NCBI GenBank assembly: GCA_904066235.2
Contig: CAJFCV020000003.1
Coordinates: 7,378,001 to 7,442,000, forward strand
Length of the DNA stretch: 64,000 bases
Direction of reading: 5' to 3'
From: Bursaphelenchus xylophilus
Taxonomy: Eukaryota > Nematoda > Chromadorea > Rhabditida > Aphelenchoididae
Shown here: positions 33,049-43,924 of the stretch, in pieces
How positions within the stretch are numbered: the stretch's first letter is position 1
How the letters are laid out: every line of letters starts with the position of its first letter
Notes under the pieces: generated by a model
What the model saw: the letters and a program-made list of their open reading frames with translations, nothing else
The model's database searches: none
What the model was told of the DNA's origin: nothing
Made by a program: the position numbers and the translations under genes

Positions 33049-34264
33049 GGGCCTGTTTCACTAACATAAAAATAAATAAAAGAGAAGTAGGGGGGAGCGA
33101 GAGAGCATCGAAAACGCGTTTGCGAGCAAGAGAAACCGAACGAAAAGCAGAAGTAGCCTACTTTTGCGGGAGTGACTTTTTACGTCCAAAACCGCGGTTC
33201 GCGGCAGTATTTTGGCCATAACTTTTTTCTCAGTTGGTCTAGGAACACCCTTCAAAATTTACAATGAAGCTGACAGTTTCAGCTATCACCAAGATTATTT
33301 TCATTGCTGTGGTGCCAAAACCCGTCCTTAAAAAAATCGTAAAGTACGCGTGCTTTAATTTTTGAGAAAACCGACTAAATTTGAGCTTAAAATTCCCATA
33401 ACTTGGGTAAAACTTTTCGGATTGAAACCCTCCAAAAAACAACACATAGACTTTTTTAAGTAGTTTTAGACAATATGTGTTTTGAATTCCTTTTATAGCC
33501 CGGTGGACCGCTAATTTTACAGTAGTACGGCCAACCATCTCGTTTTTTCTTCTTCGCGGAATAAAAACGCATTTTTCTCACCAATTTTTATAAGAATAAT
33601 TACAAATTTCATATCAGTGTGTAAAGACGTTTCTTAGCTACATTATGTTTTTTGAGGGGTGGCGATATATCATAAATTGATAGAGTTACGGGCAATTAAA
33701 TCAAGGTAACCTCCATTTTTGACCATAAAAAGTCGTTCCGAAAGGGGCGAACTTTTCCTCTTCCTTTGATTTGAGGGCTCTTTTTATGACAAAAATGGAG
33801 GTAAATTTGCCATAACTCAGCCATAATAAGACCTACAATTGGCCCTCTAAAAAAGCCTCATAGAAAAAAAGACGGGCTATCGACTGGTATAAATCAAAGC
33901 GTCAACATTTTGAAATTGACCGAGAAATAAAACATTTCGTATCTTCAGTGTAAATGTACTCTGTACTTTCAGCTATATAGCTAATCTACTCTTGAAAATA
34001 AAACAACGAAATTTGGATATGTTGTAGTCTCAACCGTCAGCTTTATTTGGTTTTTTGAAGGGTGTTCCTATACCAATTGAGAAAAAAGTTATGGCCAAAA
34101 TTCTGCGGCCAACTCCGGTTTTTGGACGTAAAAAGTCACTCCGAAAGAGAAGTAGGCTACTTCTGCTTTTCGTCCGGTTTCTCTCGCTCGCAAACGCGTT
34201 TTCGATGCTCTCTCGCTCCCCCCTACTTTTCATTTATTTATTTTTATGTTAGTGAAACAGGCCC
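33049..34264. mobile_element. 1.2-kb foldback DNA element with 3-bp CAG flanks
   Basis: Terminal inverted repeats of about 220 bp start GGGCCTGTTTCAC and end GTGAAACAGGCCC. CAG stands on both sides (33046-33048 and 34265-34267), consistent with a 3-bp target duplication. The arms match at roughly 33049-33290 and 34023-34264. The middle contains a second, imperfect inverted repeat (about 33705-33810). No transposase frame is visible, so it is non-autonomous. Its right end lies only 108 bp before the ATG of the next gene. Confidence 0.82.
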
Positions 34265-34372
34265 CAGCACTATTGGAAAATTTTTCAATTTCTTGCCTCT
34301 TTTTTCATAAAAGGCAAAAAGTTCTTCCTGATGAAGCAACTCGTAAATTTTAATGGCTTATAAATCGCAGAA

Positions 34373-35783
34373 ATGCCTGAGGCTAAATTTCCAAAATACC
34401 TAAATCCATTGTTGCAGGTAACTGGAATGCCGTTGAAACGGCGCGATGCATTGAAGAGCCGCCGACGAAACCCCCAAAACAAACAACAACACCATTCCCA
34501 GAGCTATTCCACTTCCGGTTTCAGTTGTGCAGATGCCTGCCTGAATACGGCGATCTCTTTTTCTCAGACGGTGAACTCAAGCCGTGTGAGTTCTGAGGAA
34601 GAGAATAAAGATGTCAGGCCAGTGACGACGCGAAGGAAGCGATGGATGTATATAGTCTTGGCAACAGTTGCTTTTACACTCTCTTCGATACAAATGGGTA
34701 GGGCATTGGTCAAAAATTATATTACACTTACCATCTAATTCCTTTGGAATCCCTTTTATAATAGTCATTGTTTTTAGCCTCCTCAACAGTGGTAATAAAA
34801 AGATTAACAGCCAAACAATGCCTTACAAATCCCTGTCTAAATGGGGGAACTTGCACTCCCGGCAAGATAGCTTGTGATTGTGCTCATGGATGGATGGGGA
34901 GATTCTGCAACCGTACGTTGATCCAGTTGTATATGAGTGCAGATTTCAGGCAGGTGTCGGAATATCTATCAAAGTTGCGATCGATGGGCATTGGAAGAAA
35001 AGTGTGAAGTTGTGAGGACTCAAACAAACTTCTTTGACATCAACTGTGCCGTTTCTTGTGGGATCTGCACTTCTGATCCAAGTGTTCGTAAGTATAATTA
35101 AAATCAGGCAGTACTCTTTAAAAAGAACCCTGAAAATGACTAATCATTACCACCGCTTAGACCTACCACGAATCCCATTGGCCCCCGCATTAGAGCCTTT
35201 ACAATTTATGCTGGGCCGCTGGTATTCGGCCGCTTCCAAATCTTATCGATTCCCATCAGATATGAAAGGGGACACCTATGAAGAGATCTTGGATATCATG
35301 CCTGCAGAAGTACCCATGTTTGGAGCACCATCTCTTAATCTGACGTAAGGCTAACGAATTTCAACAACAATATTTTTCGGGAATGGATGACTTAAAATAA
35401 TGTTTTTAGAAGTACATCCTGGTCTGGACCAGACCGTCGGATCGTCCACGGATTCCTAACACTTAAACCTAACTCAATCCCCCCAGAAGTAGCTATTTTG
35501 AGTACAGCAAATGAAGGTTTGAATATGATTGAGTTGGGGAGTATTCAAGGAGGTGCGGCTACCTTCAATATATCTTATATGCAGGTCCATCCCGGACTAA
35601 ATAGCGTTCAATTACCTCTTGGAGTAAGTTCTAAGTAATACATTCAATTGATTTTTCTAGGCAACCCGGAGATTCAAACGACAAGGAGCTCTCTTGGAAA
35701 TGACAGTGGCCAAGCTCTATTCCCAGAATCGCGTCCAGCAATTTAAGAAGATGTTCCGGAAGATATATTCATATCAATATTAG
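34373..35783 (+). CDS. Membrane protein with EGF-like, ShKT and nitrobindin-like (THAP4 C-terminal) domains
   Basis: Six exons: 34373-34697, 34778-34912, 34950-35087, 35161-35344, 35410-35623 and 35661-35783, for 372 aa. Residues 1-90 are polar and end in RRKR, then one membrane segment (about 91-108, [13 protein letters not shown]), suggesting type II topology. Next is an EGF-like domain with six Cys ([15 protein letters not shown]...CDC...FC), then a ShKT domain with six Cys ([17 protein letters not shown]...CAVSCGIC). The rest (about 205-372) is the nitrobindin/THAP4-like beta barrel ([29 protein letters not shown]). The 37-nt intron 34913-34949 is decisive: if retained, the frame stops soon after the EGF domain; spliced, the ShKT Cys pattern appears in frame. 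The axial His expected near the barrel end seems replaced ([11 protein letters not shown]). Function is not known. Confidence 0.88.
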
Positions 35784-35970
35784 GACAGGTGACATGTATA
35801 AATAGATGTATTATGCCATAACCGCGACTAAACTGCTTTATCTCCACTTTTTTCAATAAAATTCGACAATTCTTTATCGACCAATATGTTTTTGACATTG
35901 TGCAGGAAAAATCGATTGACTTTTTGACGGAATGTAACTAATATTATTCTTGAAAAATTTATTTTTCAAG

Positions 35971-36786
35971 ATGGTTTCAAGGGAAGTTTCCTCTTCGGGT
36001 CAGGTAAGATTTTCGTTACTTATGATTTATTGGATTAAGTTTTAGTCGAGGATTATTGGATTATGCTTAAGGAATCCGGATATTGCTTATGCTGGAGAGA
36101 AAGTGGTTTTAGTAACTTACGAGGAACGTCATGTTAGAACATATCACGATTGGATGGAGGATGCGGAGATCAGACAGAAGACAAATAGTGAGCGATTGGA
36201 TTTTGAAACGGAATGTCGGCAGCGAATACCTTGGAGAAGACACAAAAAGCGAGGAACGTTCTTGATTATGGATAGGAAAGCGTTTGAAGAGAACAATGGG
36301 GATGAGGTGATTTTTTAAATATTTTCTTCGCAGTTTTAGACGGTATTGTAAAGGATTGGTAATGACTGTACCATTTTTCAGTTTGAATCTTTGTTGGGAG
36401 ACACGAATTTCATCCAATATCCCGATTACATCGAGATCCTTGTTATGGTCGCTGTTCAGATGCGTCGAAGATGTGGAATAGGGTCTGAAGCAGTTAGGAT
36501 AATGTTATATCACATTTCTCATTTCCGACAGGGAAGGAAAATCATGGTAAAGATCAGCTGCGACAATGTTGAGAGCATCACCTTATTTGAGAAATTGGGA
36601 TTCGTCGTGACAGAAAAGAGCGACGTTTTCAAAGAAGTGACACTGGAATTGCCTGAGGATGGGTTGCAGACCCTTTTAGAAGACGTTCACATTTGTTATC
36701 AGAATAACAAGCTCATTGATGAACTGTATTCTGTCTCGAGGAGCTATGACATCCATGGAGATGACGTCTCGGACAGCGAAAATTGA
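35971..36786 (+). CDS. nat-9: N-acetyltransferase 9-like protein (GNAT fold)
   Basis: Three exons: 35971-36003, 36046-36306 and 36382-36786, for 232 aa (human NAT9 is 207). It is predicted to transfer acetyl from acetyl-CoA; in other animals NAT9 is linked to microtubule stability. Family landmarks: GEKVVLVTYEERHVRTYHDWM near the N-terminus, GDTNFI, the acetyl-CoA loop RRRCGIGSEAVRIML, and VESITLFEKLGFVVTEKSDVFKEVTL, all in NAT9 order. The tail after LQTLLEDVH is extra and acidic (DDVSDSEN). The ATG directly follows a TTTTTCAAG acceptor and lies 187 bp after the nitrobindin gene stop on the same strand, as for a downstream operon gene in nematodes. The symbol is by family resemblance. Confidence 0.92.
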
Positions 36787-36942
36787 TTCTAAATGCCGTG
36801 GATTAACGGGGTGATTACTCCATTCCGGTGATTGTTTTCCAAATTTTTTTATTTAATCTGATATGTTGTTGAAATTATAAATGCTGAAACTAATTATTGA
36901 GTTATAGTGACAAATAGGAGTTAAGATCTCTGTCTCGGACCT

Positions 36943-37642
36943 TTAGGCCTTGATTGAGAACCGTTGAGTGTATTGTTTTCGGATGGGCATCTCCTTTGTA
37001 TCCGGGAGCTCCCGATTGTGGGCAGTCCAGACGGGAACGCCTTGGAAGAGACGTTTCACTTGGATGTAGTCCTAGAAACAAATGTCAGATGGCGTTTGAC
37101 GTTGAGTGCTCTTCAATGGGAATAAAATTACCTTTAAGTCAGGAGAAAATCTATGGTAAGATCCAGCCGGAATAGTAATCAAATCTCCTGGCTCACTTTT
37201 AATTCGAATCCAACGGTCCTAAAATATCCGCTAGCATACGAAAAACCACTTACGTTGTCATCGCGAATGTCAAAGTACCCACAACCGTCGATAATATACC
37301 TGATTTCATCATCGGTATGTAGATGTTCAGTAAAGAAATTTTTGACCTTCTCCTCATATTGTGGCAATTTCTCCTTAGAAACGATGATCTCATCGCTGTA
37401 AGTGTACCCTCGAGACAAGGCCAGTGGTTCCAACTCTTTTTCTCGGTTGGCCGGGTCTAACTGTAAATTTTGGATTATTTGGCCAGTAAAGAGCTATAAA
37501 ATAATATAAAATGTTGTGTTACATAATCTACAAGAGCCCCGATTTCTTTCAATTTCTCCAGTGAGACCGGTTCTGGGGGATTTAGCTGGCATTCTTCTCT
37601 GGAATTCGCTGGATTGGCTTCCATATACCATGCTTGGACCAT
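36943..37642 (-). CDS. Acireductone dioxygenase (ARD, ADI1-like)
   Basis: Four exons: 37642-37523, 37460-37254, 37218-37132 and 37071-36943, for 180 aa (human ADI1 is 179). It oxidises acireductone in the methionine salvage cycle, with Fe or Ni in a cupin fold. The start MVQAWYM and the Pro-rich [16 protein letters not shown] match ADI1. Metal ligands are visible in [15 protein letters not shown] (His, His, Glu) and YHRF (His). [28 protein letters not shown] and [15 protein letters not shown] follow the family order. For exon 2 I chose the TTTACAG acceptor at 37461 over an in-phase one at 37494, because the shorter exon aligns almost residue for residue with ADI1. Convergent with NAT9. Confidence 0.95.
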
Positions 37643-39330
37643 TTTCAACTTGATTGGGCTAAAAATAAGACTTTTTCCGGCAAAATGGTTACAAATAATT
37701 GAATCTTAGAGGTCGGCAACACAAGAAACAACAAAAAGTCCACGAACGTTAGACAAAAACCCCGATTTCGATCAATGAAAGCGAGTGCTATCAATAAGAA
37801 GATAACGAAGTGCAAAAAATTGCCACTAAATGGTACAGTTAAAATCACCAGGAGGTTACCGTACTGCCTCAGCTTGCAATGTGCTGAGGTCCACGAGAGA
37901 ATTTAGCCAGATAAAGATCTAATTTTTATTATCCTTAATGTTTTGGAATGGTTGTAACAAATTCGGAACAGGGTTATCAGAATGATGAAACGTTCAAAGA
38001 TCTTGCAAACAATTTTTTTGCAAAAAAGAATATTGCAACATAAAAAGATGTGACTTTTGTACTTATTATCGATACGGATTCACTTTTTTGTATTTTATTT
38101 TGTCTAGTCATTATATTTTAAGCAACGTAATGCCCCAATTTATTGTACGTTCGAATTGTTTATGAGTCTACCAGAAAAATGTCTACCGAAATGTAAAAAA
38201 AATTAAATACTTTGTCGGAAGCAAATTTCACAATTCGCCTAAAAATATAATTTTTATTTTCTCGAGGTCATATGACACAAGAAAATACACGATGACTCAT
38301 CCCGTGTACTAATATCCATTACTTTTTTGACCACAACTCGTCTGTTCTCCTCGGCCACAGCCGCTTATTCATCTCCGTTCCAGCTGTCATGAAATCCGAG
38401 CATGATTTTTCGATTGGTTTTTTATTTGTAACCGAGCAGAAGATGCAATGTTTATAAAAATTTTATTATCTCCCGGAAATTCGATCCGCCTTATAAACAG
38501 AGCTAATCAGTCGGAGAGCGGCGACGGCCTGGGACACAATTTCGAAATTCGCGGCGCGTTTTTTAAAAATTGCTCGCGGAAATCGGCGGCCCCCGCATAA
38601 TTTGAATATGGGGGCGGATGAACGGGGACCGGGAAAACGTTTCCGGATAATTCAACAATTAGCTCGACTTTAAGCGAATTTCGTTTTTCGATGTTCTTTT
38701 TTGTAGTTTTTTCGAACAGACCGAGGAGGAGGAATATACTGGGAATCTGTTTATATACGACTATTTACTTTGCTGATTGTATCTGAGGTTTGGAAATACA
38801 TTTTTCGAGAGCAATTTGATTGTTTGGCGGGCAATATCGTCATCCGAATGATATAAAAAGACAGATTTTATGTAAAAGTCCATCCATCTGGCTAGTTAAG
38901 GGCATTTTGAGTTTATCTTGTCTCTTTCGTATTCAAAAGACTTGAACCGGTCTCAGTTGTCCCTTCATTTCCGAATCACAAAGTCCAGTTTGTAAATGAC
39001 TACAAACCTGACATGCCCACTACTACAGTAGAACTCGAGTGTTTTGAATGTTTTCTGTACTTTGTTTCAACTTTTGACATTTTAAAAGATTTCTTTAGAC
39101 CAAGTAGAGATATTACCGCATCCGTGACATTATATTCCAATTGTCCAAATTCATTGATCACTCGCCTTTCCTATATCTTCATACTTGACCTTTTAAAAGC
39201 TGTACTGACCACTGAGTGTCACAAATCAGAGAAATAAAATAACCCGGACTGAGAGGAAAGAAGAAAGGTTCAAGAAAACAGAGGTTTGGTCTAGTGCTCT
39301 TCAAAGATATTTTTATACAACAGACAAGAG
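37643..39330. other. Intergenic region with a GC-rich block
   Basis: About 1.7 kb between the divergent ARD gene and the next secreted-protein gene. A block at about 38490-38660 is clearly richer in GC than its surroundings (CGGCGACGGCC, GCGGCGCG, GGCGGCCCCCGC) and may be a promoter or enhancer. No coding exon is supported. Confidence 0.5.
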
Positions 39331-40727
39331 ATGATTCTCAGGATAAAGTCTATCCCTATATTGCTATTTGTGATATCACTCCCCGTTTGCGATGGGTTTG
39401 TAAATCCTGTTTGTAAGTTTCCCTTTTTTACAAACAATTTCCGGCCTCTTCTGCCGCCTTCGTACCAAACACGTGTTTTTTTCAGTCAATCGGACGATAA
39501 AACCGACCGGAGAATATTTTACAACACACATTCTGGCACACTTCCATGATTTCGATAATTGGTATCACAAAGAAAACAAGACCTTCAGGGATATTTATGA
39601 GGAAGCAACCAATCAGACGTTACTTGAAGAAGATGCCCAGCCTTTCTTTGATAGGATTTTTAAGGGGTTGAAGGATGCGGCACCCGAACTAAGATCATTT
39701 AAACTTCATGTAAATAACATGGTGTTTGATCGGCAAGTTAATTCTACTGATGAAGACGAAGTAAGAAAAGCAATATTTTTTTTTATTTGAGAATGTCACA
39801 AATATTTACTGATATAATTTTTAAGGTCATTGCCAAGCTTCGAGCGATCCAACAGTTATTCCGCGATCACATTACAACAATTGTGACTTCAGCCAATCGC
39901 TATAACTTGCATATCGAGGCTTATGACACATATGCGCGTGTGATGTCAGCTTGCGAGGAGGGAAATACTGCCCCAGGCTGTCGAAGCAGACTGGTTTTAG
40001 ACAAGGCTTTTCCAGATCATGAATGGCATGATGATGATTATAGATTGGATACGATGCAAAGAATAGGAAACACAAAAGGAATTATTCAAATGATTTATCA
40101 TGGAGGGGACATCCCACTGGACGTGGGGAACCATGTTACCGGTGACAGTAGGTTATTGGAAGTGAATTATAATCGTCCTTTCAGCGATTCATCATTTACT
40201 CCCCACCGGGATGGCGTTGACTTGTGACGAACTTCAAGGGAAGGAGAGACATATGGGAACTCATGCGGACCGAAAAGTTTATGCCGAGGCCTTGAATAAG
40301 ATCAAAGAAGAGGTCAGTAGTCTTCAATCTTTTACCCTTGTTTGCGAACGCACTGTGGATCTGAATGAAACTTCAGAAATTGAGGTAATCTTTATTTTCT
40401 CTGAATTTTGATAGGTTTTTCAAACCTTAGCGGAACATCGTTTTCTAGAATATCCTTGAGATGAGGTCTGCTGTCGCAAAGGTAGACCAAGAAATCAAAT
40501 CGATAATCGAGGAGGCCTTGAAGGTAGGTGTTCATATTGAACATATCTACGAGCACATTAACTTCTTCACTCCCGGCTGTGCCGAGGAAATGCTGGTCAC
40601 CCGTTGTAATCGGGAGCTCCAATTGCCTAAGGCTTTCCCGGATATTCCGCTGGACAATACTCTTTTTACGAAAGTCTTCAAACGAGATCTATTTCATGGC
40701 GTTCCGCGCCACTTGAGAATACTGTAA
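39331..40727 (+). CDS. Unrecognised secreted protein built from two diverged repeats
   Basis: Five exons: 39331-39412, 39486-39760, 39826-40147, 40185-40384 and 40449-40727, for 385 aa. A signal peptide is clear (MILRIKSIPILLFVISLPVCDG). I know no family match. The mature protein contains two related halves. Each has a helical, charged stretch, a Cys pair around PGC, then L-x-KAFPD: GCRSRLVLDKAFPD in the first, CNRELQLPKAFPD in the second. Several N-glycosylation sites are visible (NKT, NQT, NST, NET). The 37-nt intron 40148-40184 may use GTAGGT (chosen) or a GTGACA donor 6 nt earlier; both keep frame. An AATAAA lies near 40757. Probably an excretory or extracellular protein specific to nematodes, by inference. 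Confidence 0.8.
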
Positions 40728-40932
40728 CTTTATGTATAAAGGAAGCAATGTAATTAATAAATAACCTATTTAGACCCTGACGAAGGTGTAATGTTTATAA
40801 TAGTATAATGAAATCAACTACTTAATTGTTTTCCGACTCCACATCACGTTATTTCAAGCGTATTTACATATATTCGGTTCGGGATTAAAATATTCATGTA
40901 TGTAATTGCTCGTGCCACATGGGAATGCTATC

Positions 40933-41687
40933 TCATCGCGGATGAACAAAATCCAGGAAGTTGGCCAAGACTTGCATGATTACTGTATTGTTGAGGGAGG
41001 GTTTCACAATTTCTTGGTACTTGGGATTTTCGTTGATGTAGCCGGTATTCTTTTCGTCGAGGATGACAGTTGGTATGTCCAAGTTTACGGGAAACTCAGG
41101 CCTTACAGCCATTATCCCATCGGGCCGAGTTTCGTCAACAACGTTCTCGACGACAGATTTATGAGTGGGATGGGGAGATTGTAGTAGTAAAACGGCGTTG
41201 GTCTTGTTGAAGCTCGGGGAGATTTTACTGTAATCACTGTAAGTGACAAAGTAACAGCAATGCCCTGAGGCCGCGATTTGTTGAATAATACTTGGGCGGC
41301 CAGTGAAGAAGCTGTTGTCCATCAAATCGTGGAGCAGAAGGATATTTCCACGACGTTTGATTAGAAATGGCGGCTCAGCGAAGAAATATCTAAAGATTTG
41401 TAGTTATATACATACATATATAATGCCGAAATCAAATATCTGTATACACTTCGAATTATAGTTATGTCTTTACTTGGAACCTTACAAAACAACACTTACT
41501 TTGCTCCATTTCCCTCTTTCTCCTCCACCTTGACATGAACTCCGTTTGCTGGAATGTAGAGATTGAGCGGGCGTTTGGTGAAATTGAAATTCTGAATTGT
41601 AGCAGGCAATTTCTCTTTCTTGGCCGTCTTACTATGTCCATGTGACAGAATGAAACACAGCAAGCAATAAGTCAGTAGGATTTTCAT
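40933..41687 (-). CDS. Unrecognised secreted protein, 214 aa
   Basis: Two exons: 41687-41500 and 41389-40933. The signal peptide is MKILLTYCLLCFILSHGHS. The mature part has no domain I can name. It shows alternating hydrophobic strands and helices (NILLLHDLMD, SIIQQIAASGHCCYFVTYS, DIPTVILDE), suggesting a small alpha/beta fold, perhaps like a protease-associated or hydrolase-like domain, but no catalytic triad is evident. N-glycosylation sites NFT, NKT and NNT are present. It is convergent with the two-repeat secreted gene, with 205 bp between stops. Confidence 0.8.
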
Positions 41688-42527
41688 TTTTCTTGAATAA
41701 AATCCTTGTGTTTTTGAGGGTCGGCGGTTCTTAGATTTGTGTCAGATAATCAATTCAGCTTGTTTTTGGGGGTGGCGAACTTGTGAATGTAGAACACTGG
41801 CTGAGTAATCGAGTTCCTTTTTCACGTCTCTTGTAGTTAAATTGACATTTCAAGACAATTGAATAGCCGACTTTGTCGCTGTTTTCATATGACATCTACA
41901 TCCCAAAACACAAAAAAAGTTGTTGTGAGGGCATAAATATTGTATTAGAAAACAGTTCCGTCTGGAGTTTATTTACAGACTAAAGCGGACCGTATGTTTA
42001 AAATGACGCCTCTTCCATACTAAGTAGCCTGCCGGATAAATATATATGTAAGACTCTATCTTTACACAACTGAGTGTTTTTAAACGTGGGTTGCAGCCTA
42101 TTGCAAAACCTGGCCCCAGCTTTAAACAGTCGGCCTTGCCCTTTTCACAAACTTTAAAAAATGGCAACCCAGTTCGACGAACAGATTGTGATGAAATTAT
42201 GACCCGGATTGTAGTGTCTAATTAACACACAATCTCTGTCATGCGTATGCATTGTCTGCCATCTGCGATAAAACACTACAATTTTGACATTTGAATACAG
42301 TTTCAGTGACGAAAGAAACGAATACAATCCTTAATGTAAGGGCTTTTATTCTGCATGCGCATATTTCGAAAGGATTTTAAAGATGTTTAGAGATGGCCGG
42401 GTACGTCAGGAAAAAATGGAACAAGGTCGGGCGCTTAATGAAATTTTCTTGGCACCCAGCAAAAAATTGAACTTATGCTTCGTCAAAACGGTATGCTCAA
42501 TTTCGAGCAAAAGACGCATACTGCTTA
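41688..42527. other. Intergenic region
   Basis: About 840 bp holding the promoter side of the 214-aa secreted protein gene. A 64-codon minus frame (41973-42167) has no domain. Nothing else is supported. Confidence 0.55.
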
Positions 42528-42718
42528 CAAGGGAAGTCGTTCAGATCGCAAATGAACTATGACATGAGACCTGTGTGGTTTTATAGTCACATACTCTACT
42601 ATATCGAATATAAAGGCATTTTTGCGTCTGGGCCCCCGCGGCCGAGAAAATCGACTATAAAGTTTCGCAAGAAGAGAGCGCCGAAAAAGTCCTCTCTCCG
42701 AAAGCAAACCCAAACAGT

Positions 42719-42807
42719 TGCCCAGTTGGCCGAGTGGAAAGAGCGCTCGTCTAACGAATCTTCTTTTGGGTCGGGGGGCTGGGTTCGATTCCTTTCACCT
42801 GCAATGT
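42719..42807 (+). other. tRNA-like sequence in left arm of the TTA element
   Basis: Box A-like TTGGCCGAGTGG (42726-42737) and box B GGTTCGATTCC (42782-42792) are spaced as in a long-variable-arm tRNA. A normal T-stem (CCTTT where CCCAG is needed) and a clear 7-nt anticodon loop are missing, so it is a tRNA pseudogene or tRNA-derived promoter rather than a working tRNA. Confidence 0.55.
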
Positions 42808-43836
42808 AAAGGGTAATACTACTGTGTACACTACAGTATGCGTAAAAAAAAATTTTTTTTTGTGTTTTTCCAAATTTTATGTAGATTTGTGCCTTTTCTT
42901 GAGACAAAAACAAACAAATTTAGTCGACTTTTCTCCAGACTGTTAAAAATGGCATGACTTGGAATGATAATCGGAGAGCTTCCTGCGGCTACGCCGCAAG
43001 GCTATCGGAAAGTTGTCGAAAGGAAGTAAAGTGATTTTTTATCACTCTTTGATTTTGTTTGGACATGGGATTGGCGCCTAAAAATGTTGTGGCTCTCCTC
43101 TTGGCCGAGTTCGGAACCGGGAACTCCGAAGACGCGACTTACGAGGAGATTCGGATGGCAACCCGACTGAAGATTCTGCTGTCTCAAGCGGCGGAAGACG
43201 CGAATATTGAGGTTCAAACGGACGATGAGATTATGGACAACAATAGCAGTGGACTGAACGTCCTTCCGGACGTTCAGTCGATGTGAAAACTATTCCCACC
43301 CGCTGTACCTCCTTGATTCAGCCACTTGACCTATTCTTTTTCCGTATCTTCAAAGGATTTGTGAGGCGAATCCATAGTCACGTCCTCGCCAACGATCTAA
43401 AATTCCCTTTGTACAAAAGGGAAAACTTTTAATTGTTTTAAATGTTGTCTACTCTCAATTTAAAAATCCAGTCTTTGATAACTCCAGGAAGTATTCGTTT
43501 TTCAAAGGAGGTTATCTTGACAATAGGCCTCCTTCCTTCAAGACTCCAGTGGAGTATTGTTTCCCCCATGATGTCCACACAGCTTGTTCTGCTTCTAGTT
43601 GTGACATCTTGTCTTTTGTTTTGTGCTCGTACTGTAATCAAAAACTTTGTTTTCATCATTTTGTTGAATGTGTTCACGACTGTTGTTAAATGATAGTTAA
43701 AAAGTTAAATAAAAAAATTAGTAATTTTGTTTGTTTTTGTCTCAAGAAAAGGCACAAATCTACATAAAATTGGAAAAACACAAAAAAAAATTTTTTTTTA
43801 CGCATACTGTAGTGTACACAGTAGTCTTACCCTTTA

Positions 43837-43924
43837 CATTGCAGGTGAAAGGAATCGAACCCAGCCCCCGACCCAAAAGAAGATTCGTTAGACGAGCGCT
43901 CTTTCCACTCGGCCAACTGGGCAG
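43837..43924 (-). other. tRNA-like sequence in right arm of the TTA element
   Basis: Mirror copy of the left-arm sequence with the same box A and box B words; only small differences (one G fewer in the G run, one base at the 5' end). Confidence 0.55.

Noticed and set aside
34778..35007. Reading the EGF exon straight to a stop at 35007, giving a 184-aa EGF-only protein
   Set aside because: A 37-nt intron with GTACGT donor and TTTCAG acceptor restores a complete ShKT domain and links to the nitrobindin exons in frame.
42719..43924. Two functional tRNA genes
   Set aside because: Box A and B are good but the T-stem does not pair and the anticodon loop is not clear; the copies are arms of a mobile element.
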